Made by a program: the position numbers and the translations under genes
Shown here: piece by piece, positions 1 to 5,852 of the stretch
Layout: each line of letters begins with the position of its first letter
Numbering within the stretch: the stretch's first letter is position 1
Source of the DNA: an uncultured Ruminococcus sp.
Lineage (GTDB): Bacteria > Bacillota > Clostridia > Oscillospirales > CAG-272
Assembly: GCA_902783705.1 (NCBI GenBank)
Contig: CACZSA010000270.1
Location: 1 to 8,292 of the forward strand
Direction: 5' to 3'
DNA: 8,292 nucleotides
The notes under the pieces: generated by a model
Databases searched by the model: none
Told to the model about the DNA's origin: nothing
The model's input: the letters and a program-made list of their open reading frames with translations, nothing else

Positions 1-37
1 CAATACTTCCAAAAGAGTTCCTCTTTTTGCTTCTTTG

Positions 38-60
38 GCATGAAATCTCTGATTTCATGC
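38..60. repeat. Perfect 10-bp inverted repeat with 3-base loop
   Basis: Positions 38-47 (GCATGAAATC) and 51-60 (GATTTCATGC) are perfect inverted complements around the loop TCT. The flanks (about 20-37 and 66-90, pyrimidine-rich against purine-rich) can extend the pairing imperfectly. No poly-T tract follows directly on either strand, so a simple terminator is not clear. It may be the end of a small mobile repeat or a transcript 3' structure. Confidence 0.55.
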
Positions 61-109
61 GCTCCTCAGATAAAGGAGAAAAAGAAGGACGGAATGAACT
101 GAATTATAA

Positions 110-152
110 AAGGTCTGTCGCATTTTCTCCATTTCTGAAGTTAATGCGACAG
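110..152 (-). terminator. Candidate terminator or dispersed inverted repeat downstream of the minus-strand genes
   Basis: Positions 115-124 (CTGTCGCATT) and 143-152 (AATGCGACAG) form a perfect 10-bp inverted repeat with an 18-base loop. On the minus strand the stem is followed by ACC and then TTTT, which is terminator-like. It lies about 125 bases past the oxidoreductase stop. The loop is longer than in a classical intrinsic terminator, so it may instead be a dispersed repeat that happens to sit here. The AATGCGACAGCCCC edge resembles AATGACAGCCCC at 2365-2376. Confidence 0.4.
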
Positions 153-276
153 CCCCTTCTGTGATCCGGGGAAATCTGCCCCTCCCCCCTGTTCCCGTCC
201 CGAAAAAATTACAAGAACATATTCGCCGAGGGGTCCCTCATCTACCCCAATGAAGCGATTTTGGAATGAGATCGTT

Positions 277-1398
277 TTACAGCGCGATGTTCGGGATCTC
301 GAGCGCCTTCGATACGGACAGGGCCTCGATCTCCTCGGAGGTCACCTCGCGTCCGAGCTTCTCGGAGAAGTAGATTCCCTCCTGCAGCCGCTGCGTCTCG
401 AGCGCGATCTTCGCCGTCGGGAGAAGCTCGCACTTGCCGAGGAGCGCGTGGATCCAGTGCTGCTGGGAGCTGTCATAATGCGCGGAATCCGCATAGACCG
501 TGTGCGCGAGGTAGTCCATCTGCCCGAGGTCGACCGTCGTGTCCGTCTCGATGTCGTGGCGGCGGGAGTGAATGACGAGCGGACTCAGCGAAATGCCCGC
601 CTCGGAGCCCATGAGGACCGAGGAGGGGAAGGGACGCCCGTGCACCGCCCACGATTCGAGGACGTCGAGCGAGAGGCCGCCCTTGTAGTTCGCGAATCCG
701 AGGCCGAGCTCCTCGACGTTGTAGCCGCTCTCGAGCCGCCTTCCCTCGTCCATCGCGATCTCGGCGTAGGTCCGGCCCGTGACGCGCTCGAGCTCCGGGA
801 TCCCCGTCAGATACAGAAGCTGGGAGATGTGGTAGACGCCCATGTCGAAGAGCGCGCCGCCGCCGGAGGTCACAGTGTTGACGAATTCCTTTGCCGCGTA
901 GCCGTCGACGAACGGTCTGCCGCGCCGCCGGAAGCCGTAGGAGCGCATGTGATAGATCCGTCCGAGGTCGCCCGCGTCGATGAAGCGCTTCGCGGCCTTG
1001 GTCTCGTTCGTGTAGAGGAACGCGAGCTGAATGTGGAGCTTCCGTCCGGTCTCCTCGGACACCCGGAGCATTTCCCGCGCGTCATAGAAGGAGCCCGCCA
1101 TCGGCTTCTCGCAGTAGCAGTCCCGCCCGGAGCGCATGACGGCGATGGAGACGGGCGCGTGCATATTGTTGTGCAGGCAGACGTCGACCGCGTCGAGCTC
1201 CTCGTCCCGGAGCATCTTGCCGATGTGCGTGTAGCGGCGGGCGATGCCGTAGCGGTCGCCGATCTCGTTCAGGCGGTCCTCCCGGATGTCGCAGATCGCC
1301 GCGATCTCCGCCTCGGGGATATTCTTGTAATTCTGAATGTGGGATTCGCCGATGATGCCGACGCCGATGATGGCGACGCGGATCTTTTCCTTTGCCAT
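277..1398 (-). CDS. Gfo/Idh/MocA-family NAD(P)-dependent oxidoreductase
   Basis: This is a 373-residue cytoplasmic dehydrogenase, the usual length for the family. These enzymes oxidise or reduce a sugar, inositol or related polyol using NAD(P). The N-terminal Rossmann fold shows IRVAIIGVGIIGESH (residues 6-20), a GxGxxG dinucleotide motif. The family EKP motif is CEKPM, with the conserved lysine at K98. The C-terminal domain carries GGGALFDMGVYHIS (179-192), where D186 and H190 match the usual catalytic Asp/His pair. The ATG at 1398 is chosen over an upstream in-frame start at 1455 because it follows a GGAGG site by six bases and removes a non-homologous leader. It lies one base after the isomerase stop, so the two are probably translationally coupled and act in one pathway. 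The substrate is not determined. The family call is very secure. Confidence 0.93.
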   Translation of the reverse strand: MAKEKIRVAIIGVGIIGESHIQNYKNIPEAEIAAICDIREDRLNEIGDRYGIARRYTHIGKMLRDEELDAVDVCLHNNMHAPVSIAVMRSGRDCYCEKPMAGSFYDAREMLRVSEETGRKLHIQLAFLYTNETKAAKRFIDAGDLGRIYHMRSYGFRRRGRPFVDGYAAKEFVNTVTSGGGALFDMGVYHISQLLYLTGIPELERVTGRTYAEIAMDEGRRLESGYNVEELGLGFANYKGGLSLDVLESWAVHGRPFPSSVLMGSEAGISLSPLVIHSRRHDIETDTTVDLGQMDYLAHTVYADSAHYDSSQQHWIHALLGKCELLPTAKIALETQRLQEGIYFSEKLGREVTSEEIEALSVSKALEIPNIAL

Positions 1399-1399
1399 G

Positions 1400-2233
1400 T
1401 CAGCCTCCGATTCCGTAGATCCCGTCGAAGAACGACGGCTTCGCTGTTTCTTCAAATCCTTCCTGATTCAGTTCGGCGATCAGGCCGCGCACCGTGGCGA
1501 GCTGCCAGTCGACGCGCTCCGGCTCGAGCTGTCCGGAGTGATGCTCGACCGAGTAAACGCCCTCGTACCCGCGCACGGCGAGCCGCCGGATCACGTCCTT
1601 CGCGTAGGGCATGGAATTTGCGTGGATGTGCGTGTGCATGGCCTTCGAGATCGCGTAGGCCTCGCCGCGCTCCGGTTCGTCGTAGAAATTGCGCAGGTGA
1701 TAGAGATGCCCGTACGCCGGGGAATCGACCGCCGCGGCGACTTTCTCGAGGTATTCCGGCACGCGGTCCCAGCCCCAGTGGTTCTCCGGACCGATCTTCA
1801 TGCCGCGGTCCGCGCAGAACGCGCAGTATTCCCGGTAGGTCGAGACGATGTAGTCGAACGCCTCCTCGGGCATCGTGTGTCCCTCCGTGCCGCCGAAATC
1901 GATGCGCACGGTCTTCGCCCCGAGAGCCTCCGCGGCCCGGAGCATGTCGAACATCTGCTTCTTGTGCGCCTCGCGCTCGGCGGGATCGTCCACCCAGACG
2001 TGCGGACCGTCGACGCAGAGGTTCGCGAGGGTGAGCTCATCCCGGTCGAGCGCGGCGCGGACCTTTTGGACGAATCCCTCGTCGAGGTTTGGCAGAAATC
2101 CCGTCCAGATATCCGCGTACCGGACGTGATACCGGAAGCGGAGCAGATCGAGATAGCGGAAGACGTCGCAGGTCCCGTCATAGAGCATCCCGTGGAATGA
2201 ATAGGACGCGACGCAGGTCGGCAGTGGTTTCAT
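1400..2233 (-). CDS. Sugar phosphate isomerase/epimerase-like TIM-barrel protein
   Basis: This 277-residue protein fits the AP endonuclease 2-like TIM-barrel superfamily, which includes xylose-isomerase-like sugar epimerases and IolE-type enzymes. Visible landmarks are DIWTGFLPNLDEGF (41-54), the strand AKTVRIDFGGTEGH (106-119), GPENHWGWD (148-156) with E150 as a probable metal ligand, HTHIHANS (200-207), and YSVEHH (227-232) with E230 as the probable last ligand. The stretch where relatives usually carry an LDxGH-type motif reads GHLYHLRNFYDE here, so ligand assignment there is uncertain. The ATG at 2233 is preferred over one at 2278 because AAAGGAGG (2241-2248, minus strand) sits seven bases upstream. 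It is followed directly by a Gfo/Idh/MocA oxidoreductase, a very common partner for such epimerases in catabolism of unusual sugars or polyols. The precise reaction is unknown. Confidence 0.87.
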   Translation of the reverse strand: MKPLPTCVASYSFHGMLYDGTCDVFRYLDLLRFRYHVRYADIWTGFLPNLDEGFVQKVRAALDRDELTLANLCVDGPHVWVDDPAEREAHKKQMFDMLRAAEALGAKTVRIDFGGTEGHTMPEEAFDYIVSTYREYCAFCADRGMKIGPENHWGWDRVPEYLEKVAAAVDSPAYGHLYHLRNFYDEPERGEAYAISKAMHTHIHANSMPYAKDVIRRLAVRGYEGVYSVEHHSGQLEPERVDWQLATVRGLIAELNQEGFEETAKPSFFDGIYGIGG

Positions 2234-2303
2234 CGGATAACCTCCTTTATGATCGTTTTGGAACTGCTGGATTTGCATAGAAATCTGAGATTGAATGGCA
2301 CAT

Positions 2304-2364
2304 CTCCCCTCATCCGCCCCTGCGGGGGCATCTTCCCCACGGAGGGGGAAGGCTGGGAGAGGAG
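2304..2364. repeat. REP/MITE-like structured intergenic repeat
   Basis: This element could fold as a three-way junction. The outer stem pairs 2304-2311 with 2357-2364 (7 of 8 bases). One hairpin pairs 2316-2320 with 2325-2329 (GCCCC/GGGGC). A second pairs 2332-2338 with 2345-2351 (CTTCCCC/GGGGAAG). The pattern of CCCCTCATCCG, a GC hairpin, CTTCCCC and GGGGAAGG matches my memory of a repeat scattered through intergenic regions of gut Clostridia genomes. It lies between the zinc-ribbon gene and the isomerase gene, both on the minus strand, and could attenuate or process the transcript between them. Confidence 0.6.
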
Positions 2365-2397
2365 AATGACAGCCCCCTTATGATTGGATTTGTTGTG

Positions 2398-3246
2398 TTA
2401 TTCTCTCTTCCGCCCGCATTCGGTGCAGAACTTTCCCTCGTTCTCCGCGCCGCATGCGGGACAGGTCCATTTCCGCGGGGATCCGCATTCCGGGCAGAAC
2501 TTCCCGGTATTGCGGCCCGCTCCGCACACGGCGCACGTCCATCCTTTCGCGGAAAGGGGCGTCATGCCCATCCCGAAGGGGCCGAATGGGTTCGACGGAT
2601 CCGCGGGCGTCTTTTCCTCGGAGAGCAGATTTTCGGGCGTCCGGCTCCGGTAGACGAGCTCGTGGAATGCGGAGAAGACTTTTTCCCCGCCGTTCTGATT
2701 CGCCTGCCCGCTCCCCACGGTGACGGTCACGGGGTACCTCCGGTCGGAGATCGACTCGTCGAAGCGCAGGAAGAGATTCGAGGAGGAGGAATAATCATAA
2801 ATCACGGGCTCGCGCGAGGGATCATAGGCGAGGTATTCCCACGCGGCGAGGTTTTCCCGCTCGATCAGGGTGCGGATCGCCGCGGACACCTCCTTGTCCA
2901 CGCGGTAGACGGAGAGCTCCCGCGCGCCGCCCCCCTCCTTCTTCTCGATGCGGAGCACGGCGTCCCCGTCCGCGTTCCATTCGACGGACGCCTTCTCCTG
3001 CGTCGTGCTGTTCATCATCATCCCGGAGGACGAATGGATCCATCCGCACGCGGCAAGCGGTCCGTGACCGGTCTGGAACGCCCGCGCCTCCTTCAGCGTG
3101 AGCACGGGCTTCTCCCGCATCATCCGGAACCAGCCGGGCGTGTCATGGAGACCTTTTGGCGGATCGGGCTTCTTCGGCTCGTCCGTGTGGAGACCTTCGA
3201 CATACTCCCGGAGCGCGTCGGGGAGATCCCTGCTTTTATCGTCCAT
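2398..3246 (-). CDS. Protein of unknown function with two C-terminal zinc ribbons
   Basis: This 282-residue protein has no signal peptide or membrane segment. The first 200 or so residues match no family I can name. They include a charged N-terminus, a Met-rich SSSGMMMN patch (72-79) and a mixed helix/strand region ending near SAFHELVYRS. A Pro/Gly-rich linker (213-230, PFGPFGMGM) leads to two short zinc ribbons of the CxxC-x9-CxxC/CxxC-x8-CxxC kind: WTCAVCG...KFCPECG (C238, C241, C251, C254) and WTCPACG...KFCTECG (C262, C265, C274, C277). Such paired ribbons are common in Firmicutes and usually bind zinc and mediate protein or nucleic-acid contacts. The ATG at 3246 is preferred; an in-frame GTG at 3255 would overlap the GAGGTGA ribosome site. 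It starts five bases after the GNAT stop. Its role in the cluster is unknown. Confidence 0.82.
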   Translation of the reverse strand: MDDKSRDLPDALREYVEGLHTDEPKKPDPPKGLHDTPGWFRMMREKPVLTLKEARAFQTGHGPLAACGWIHSSSGMMMNSTTQEKASVEWNADGDAVLRIEKKEGGGARELSVYRVDKEVSAAIRTLIERENLAAWEYLAYDPSREPVIYDYSSSSNLFLRFDESISDRRYPVTVTVGSGQANQNGGEKVFSAFHELVYRSRTPENLLSEEKTPADPSNPFGPFGMGMTPLSAKGWTCAVCGAGRNTGKFCPECGSPRKWTCPACGAENEGKFCTECGRKRE

Positions 3247-3251
3247 CGCCC

Positions 3252-3734
3252 TCACCTCAGCATGCCGCGGTAGACGCCGGGGGAGGAGCCCTCGATCTCG
3301 ACCGCGCCGCAGATCTTCTTGTAGAATTCCGCCGGACCGACGCTTCCGATCACGGCGTATCCGTAGCCCTCCTCCCGCATCGCAGAGAGGCAGGCGAGCA
3401 GGAGCGCCGCGCCGATCCCCTGATGACGTTCGGATTCTCCCACGCCCGTCGGACCGAAGAAGCCCTTGACGGTCGCGTCATAGCAGGCGAAGCCGAGCAT
3501 CTCGGAGGGGCCGTCTCCCTCGCGCACGGCGATGTAGATCCCCTTCGGATCGCGGAAGAAGGCGTTCTCGCTCTCGGAGGCCCAGCCCGCGCCGAAGTGC
3601 TCGCGGATCCAGCCGATGACGGCGTAATTCTCCGGCCCGATGGGCTTGCGGACGACGATGTTCTTCTCCCGCAGGGAGGCGTAATACGGTTCGGGGGACG
3701 GGATCTCCCAGAGCTTGACGAGATAATCAGACAT
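3252..3734 (-). CDS. GNAT-family N-acetyltransferase
   Basis: This is a 160-residue GCN5-related acetyltransferase that would transfer an acetyl group from acetyl-CoA to an amine in the cytoplasm. The acetyl-CoA pyrophosphate loop is RHQGIGAA (103-110), matching R/QxxGxG/A. It follows a FFGPTGVGESE strand-turn (92-102) and precedes a helix LLLACLSAMREEGY. The C-terminal segment GYAVIGSVGPAEFYKK...VYRGML is also typical of the fold. The ATG at 3734 is chosen because homology-like sequence begins there and AAAGGA lies eight bases upstream. The longer open frame back to 4004 is antisense to the sialidase. It sits 22 bases after the sialidase stop, so an amino-sugar or sugar-derived amine is a reasonable substrate guess, but nothing in the sequence proves it. 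Confidence 0.87.
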   Translation of the reverse strand: MSDYLVKLWEIPSPEPYYASLREKNIVVRKPIGPENYAVIGWIREHFGAGWASESENAFFRDPKGIYIAVREGDGPSEMLGFACYDATVKGFFGPTGVGESERHQGIGAALLLACLSAMREEGYGYAVIGSVGPAEFYKKICGAVEIEGSSPGVYRGMLR

Positions 3735-3756
3735 GGCGTTGATCCTTTCGCGTATT

Positions 3757-4776
3757 TTACTTTTCAGAGTGAAACAGTTCATCGAGCGGGAACCGGGCGA
3801 GGCGGACAACCTCCCCGAACCGCTGTTCATAGAGGACATAGACCGTCCCGTCCGTGACCGCGAGATCGGCATAGCCCGCGTCGCCCTGTTCGACGACGAG
3901 GGATCGCTCCCAGGTGTGCCCGTCGTCGAGCGAGGCGTGAATGGTGAGGTTCTCCCGTTCCTTGGTTGAGTCGCAGCCGACATAGAGGAGCGCGTGCCGT
4001 CCATCCCACGCGGTCGAGACGACGCTGCCCATGCAGGTGGGATCGCGCAGATCTCTCGCGGGCGTGAAGGCGGTGAAGCCGTCGTACCCGGTATCGCTCC
4101 AGGCCGACGCGCGGTATCCGGCCCCCGTGAGGCGCGTGTTGAGATAGACGCCGCCCGAGGACGTCATAGCTGCCGCGGTCTCGTTCGGATCGGGACAGTC
4201 GGGCGTCTCCGGGAGCACCTCGCCGAGGGACCACGAATCGCCGCCGTCCTTCGAGAAAAACACCGAGACCCGCGCGGGATGATGCGATCTCATATCGGGA
4301 TGCGCGCCCGCCGGGACGAACCAGACGGGGCAGAGGAGCGTGCCGTCCGGCGTCTCGATGCCGTGCCCGGGACCGAACGCGAACGCCGCGTGCGCCTCGG
4401 GCCGGGTCGAGGCCATGAGATCGCGCGGCTCGCTCCAGGTCAGTCCGTCGTCCTCCGAGACGCGCAGGAACACGTCCCCGCCGCAGACGGAATAATCCCG
4501 GCAGTACAGGAAGAAGAGCCTCCCGTCCCGCGCGGGGATCAGGACCGGATTGTTGACGGTCGGGTGCGCCTCGTCGCCGGACGCGAGCAGGAGGGGACCG
4601 CGCACCGTCTCCCCGCCGTCCTCCGAGCGGCAGAGGAGCAGATCGATCCGCGCCCAGTCGGAGAAGGTGTCCCGCGCCTCGCAGACGAAGAGCAGGGTCC
4701 CGCGCGCGCTCACGGCGATGCCCGGAATGCGGTGCGCGGCGTAGAGGTCCGGGCTCCAGAGGATCTTCTTGTCCAT
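3757..4776 (-). CDS. Sialidase / BNR-repeat glycoside hydrolase (GH33-like), no signal peptide
   Basis: This 339-residue six-bladed beta-propeller is predicted to cleave sialic acid or a related terminal sugar. The RIP motif is HRIPGIA (15-21, R16). Four Asp-boxes are visible: SEDGGETV (51), SEDDGLTW (107), SKDGGDSW (175) and SLDDGHTW (282). Other GH33-type positions are an acidic site in SDWARIDLLLCRS (D40 or D45), E199 in DPNETAA, R215 in YLNTRLTG, R274 in KERENLTIH, and Y302 in GYADLAVTDG followed by VLYE, the usual place of the nucleophilic tyrosine. The N-terminus MDKKILWSPD has no signal sequence, so it should act inside the cell. The ATG at 4776 follows GGGAGGAAGC closely. It is the first gene behind the promoter at 4807-4835. 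No nan catabolic genes are in the window, so another 2-keto sugar or unrelated glycoside is possible. Confidence 0.85.
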   Translation of the reverse strand: MDKKILWSPDLYAAHRIPGIAVSARGTLLFVCEARDTFSDWARIDLLLCRSEDGGETVRGPLLLASGDEAHPTVNNPVLIPARDGRLFFLYCRDYSVCGGDVFLRVSEDDGLTWSEPRDLMASTRPEAHAAFAFGPGHGIETPDGTLLCPVWFVPAGAHPDMRSHHPARVSVFFSKDGGDSWSLGEVLPETPDCPDPNETAAAMTSSGGVYLNTRLTGAGYRASAWSDTGYDGFTAFTPARDLRDPTCMGSVVSTAWDGRHALLYVGCDSTKERENLTIHASLDDGHTWERSLVVEQGDAGYADLAVTDGTVYVLYEQRFGEVVRLARFPLDELFHSEK

Positions 4777-4806
4777 GCTTCCTCCCGTAAACTTCGTTCT
4801 GTCCTG

Positions 4807-4835
4807 ATGATAGCAGATATTCGGAGAATTGTCAA
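4807..4835 (-). promoter_or_regulatory. Sigma-A promoter for the sialidase-led operon
   Basis: On the minus strand the -35 is TTGACA (4830-4835), a perfect consensus. The -10 is TATCAT (4807-4812). The spacer is exactly 17 bases. It places the start of transcription roughly 25 bases upstream of the sialidase ATG. An inverted repeat CGAGAAA / TTTCTCG (4846-4852 and 4861-4867) lies ten bases upstream of the -35 and could be a regulator site. Confidence 0.85.
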
Positions 4836-4845
4836 GACAAAGGCG

Positions 4846-4867
4846 CGAGAAACGCGGGATTTTCTCG
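4846..4867. promoter_or_regulatory. Inverted repeat upstream of the sialidase promoter, possible operator
   Basis: CGAGAAA (4846-4852) and TTTCTCG (4861-4867) are a perfect 7-bp inverted repeat with an 8-base centre. It sits between the two divergent promoters, next to the sialidase -35. The spacing between half-site centres (about 15 bases) would suit an activator or repressor dimer. No regulator gene is in the window to match it. Confidence 0.35.
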
Positions 4868-4948
4868 TGAAAAATGTACAGCCGAGCCCTCCGCCGGACG
4901 CCGGAATTCAGAAAAAACGTCCGAAATCGCGCCGTTTTCAGCGGGGAA

Positions 4949-4977
4949 TTGACAAATCCTCGGCGATGTGGTATCAT
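4949..4977 (+). promoter_or_regulatory. Sigma-A promoter for the HAD phosphatase gene
   Basis: TTGACA (4949-4954) and TATCAT (4972-4977) are separated by exactly 17 bases. Both hexamers are identical to those of the divergent sialidase promoter. Transcription would start roughly 20-25 bases before the ATG at 5008. Confidence 0.87.
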
Positions 4978-5007
4978 AAACCTGAAATTCGAATCAGCGA
5001 GGCCATT

Positions 5008-5682
5008 ATGAAAAACTGCAAGGCCGTTCTGTTCGATCTGGACGGAACGCTTCTCTATACGCTCGAAGACCTGACGGACGCCGTGAACGCGACGATGCGG
5101 CATCTCGGCTATCCCGAACATACGCTCGCGAAGGTCCGCGCATCGGTCGGCAACGGCGTGAACCGCCTGCTCGAGCTCACCCTCCCCGGCGGCGCGTCCG
5201 ATCCGCGTTTCGACGAGGCCGTGGAATTCTACCGGGCGACCTACGCCGCGCACGCCGAGGAAAAGACCCGCCCCTACGACGGGATCACGGACTGCGTGGA
5301 GACCCTCGCCGCGCACGGGATCCGGATGGCGGTCGTCTCGAACAAGCCGGACGCGACGACGGTGCGGCTGACGAAGAAGTATTTCCCGGCGATCGACGCG
5401 GCAGCCGGGGAGAACGAGGCCGCCGGGATCCGCCGCAAGCCCGCGCCCGACATGGTATGGCACGCCCTGAAGATCCTCGGCGTGACGGCGGAGGAGGCGG
5501 TCTACGTCGGCGACTCCGAGGTCGACATTGAGACGGCCCGAAACGCGGGTCTGCACGTCGTCTCCGTCCTCTGGGGCTTCCGGGACAGGGAAGAGCTCGT
5601 GGAGAACGGCGCGGAATGCTTCGCCGAAACGCCCCGGGAGCTCGGGGAGATTGTGCTGAGGAGAATGAAGAATGAAGAATGA
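5008..5682 (+). CDS. HAD-superfamily phosphatase, phosphoglycolate phosphatase-like
   Basis: This 224-residue cytoplasmic phosphatase has all four HAD motifs. Motif I is LFDLDGTLL, with nucleophile D10 and acid/base D12. Motif II is VVSNK, with S111. Motif III is K144 in RRKPAPD. Motif IV is YVGDSEVD, with D169 and D173 for magnesium. The residues between motif I and II are helical, as expected for a C1-cap member. The pattern RKPAPDM...LGV...YVGDSEVDIETARNAG is typical of phosphoglycolate phosphatase and related beta-phosphoglucomutase-type enzymes, so it may detoxify 2-phosphoglycolate or act on a sugar phosphate. Relatives usually have DGTLLDT; here it is DGTLLYT, a substitution outside the catalytic set. 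The ATG at 5008 follows a GAGG at about five bases. The last residues (MKNEE) and the stop come from a heptamer repeat. Confidence 0.92.
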   Translation: MKNCKAVLFDLDGTLLYTLEDLTDAVNATMRHLGYPEHTLAKVRASVGNGVNRLLELTLPGGASDPRFDEAVEFYRATYAAHAEEKTRPYDGITDCVETLAAHGIRMAVVSNKPDATTVRLTKKYFPAIDAAAGENEAAGIRRKPAPDMVWHALKILGVTAEEAVYVGDSEVDIETARNAGLHVVSVLWGFRDREELVENGAECFAETPRELGEIVLRRMKNEE

Positions 5683-5689
5683 AGAATGG
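5662..5689 (+). repeat. Tandem heptamer repeat (AGAATGA, four copies)
   Basis: Three exact AGAATGA units (5662-5682) are followed by a fourth with one change (AGAATGG, 5683-5689). The repeat starts inside the HAD gene and supplies its last codons and its TGA stop. Because seven is not a multiple of three, three units place a TGA in every plus-strand frame. The repeat continues into a GGAGG / CCTCC hairpin (5688-5706) and the terminator. Confidence 0.85.
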
Positions 5690-5719
5690 AGGGTGTGGAG
5701 CCTCCTTTTGACGGGGAAT

Positions 5720-5749
5720 AACGGTCGTGCGGGTGCATGGCCGTTTTTT
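5720..5749 (+). terminator. Intrinsic terminator after the HAD phosphatase
   Basis: An 11-bp stem pairs 5720-5730 with 5735-5745 (two G-U pairs) around a GGGT loop. The descending arm runs directly into a six-T tract (5744-5749). It would end the HAD transcript about 60 bases after its stop. It also isolates it from the MBOAT gene, which has its own promoter. Confidence 0.85.
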
Positions 5750-5830
5750 CTTGGGAAGCGGCTTGCCGAAGCCCGCATCTCCGCCGCTTCCTTCAAACAA
5801 TCGGATAATTTGTGAATATCTCTTTAATTT

Positions 5831-5843
5831 CCCCGATTCGGGG
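5831..5843. promoter_or_regulatory. Palindrome CCCCGATTCGGGG upstream of the MBOAT promoter
   Basis: Two perfect 6-bp half-sites (CCCCGA and TCGGGG) flank a single central T. They sit in a locally AT-rich stretch nine bases upstream of the -35 hexamer. The position fits an operator for a dimeric regulator. A weak hairpin role cannot be excluded. Confidence 0.35.
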
Positions 5844-5852
5844 CGAAAACGG

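Larger units (their letters stand above)
1..276. other. Gene-free intergenic stretch
   Basis: I see no supportable coding region on either strand here. The stretch is more AT-rich than the genes beside it and holds the two perfect inverted repeats at 38-60 and 115-152. It is the 3' flank of the oxidoreductase gene. What lies beyond position 1 is unknown. Confidence 0.7.

Noticed and set aside
208..221. AGAACATATTCG as a possible LexA/DinR site
   Set aside because: The Gram-positive SOS box needs GAAC-N4-GTTC; here the second half lacks GT and the site lies downstream of a gene rather than at a promoter.
250..2034. Long plus-strand open frame of 594 codons
   Set aside because: It is antisense to the oxidoreductase and isomerase genes, is extremely rich in Arg, Asp, Val and Leu without domain motifs, and runs across both genes. 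It is a shadow of GC-rich codon use.
2234..2300. A separate promoter for the isomerase/oxidoreductase pair
   Set aside because: I looked for -35 and -10 hexamers at 16-18 base spacing on the minus strand and found none convincing.
2380..3273. Plus-strand open frame opposite the zinc-ribbon gene
   Set aside because: It is antisense to a gene with two clear zinc ribbons and a good ribosome site, and its own translation shows no recognisable motif.
3994..5007. N-terminal extension of the HAD frame back to 3994
   Set aside because: It is antisense to the sialidase and precedes the promoter at 4949-4977. The motif I sequence begins a few residues after the ATG at 5008.
4777..5796. N-terminal extension of the sialidase frame back to 5796
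   Set aside because: The extension runs antisense through the HAD gene and the heptamer repeat. The ATG at 4776 has a ribosome site and a near-consensus promoter (4807-4835) just upstream.
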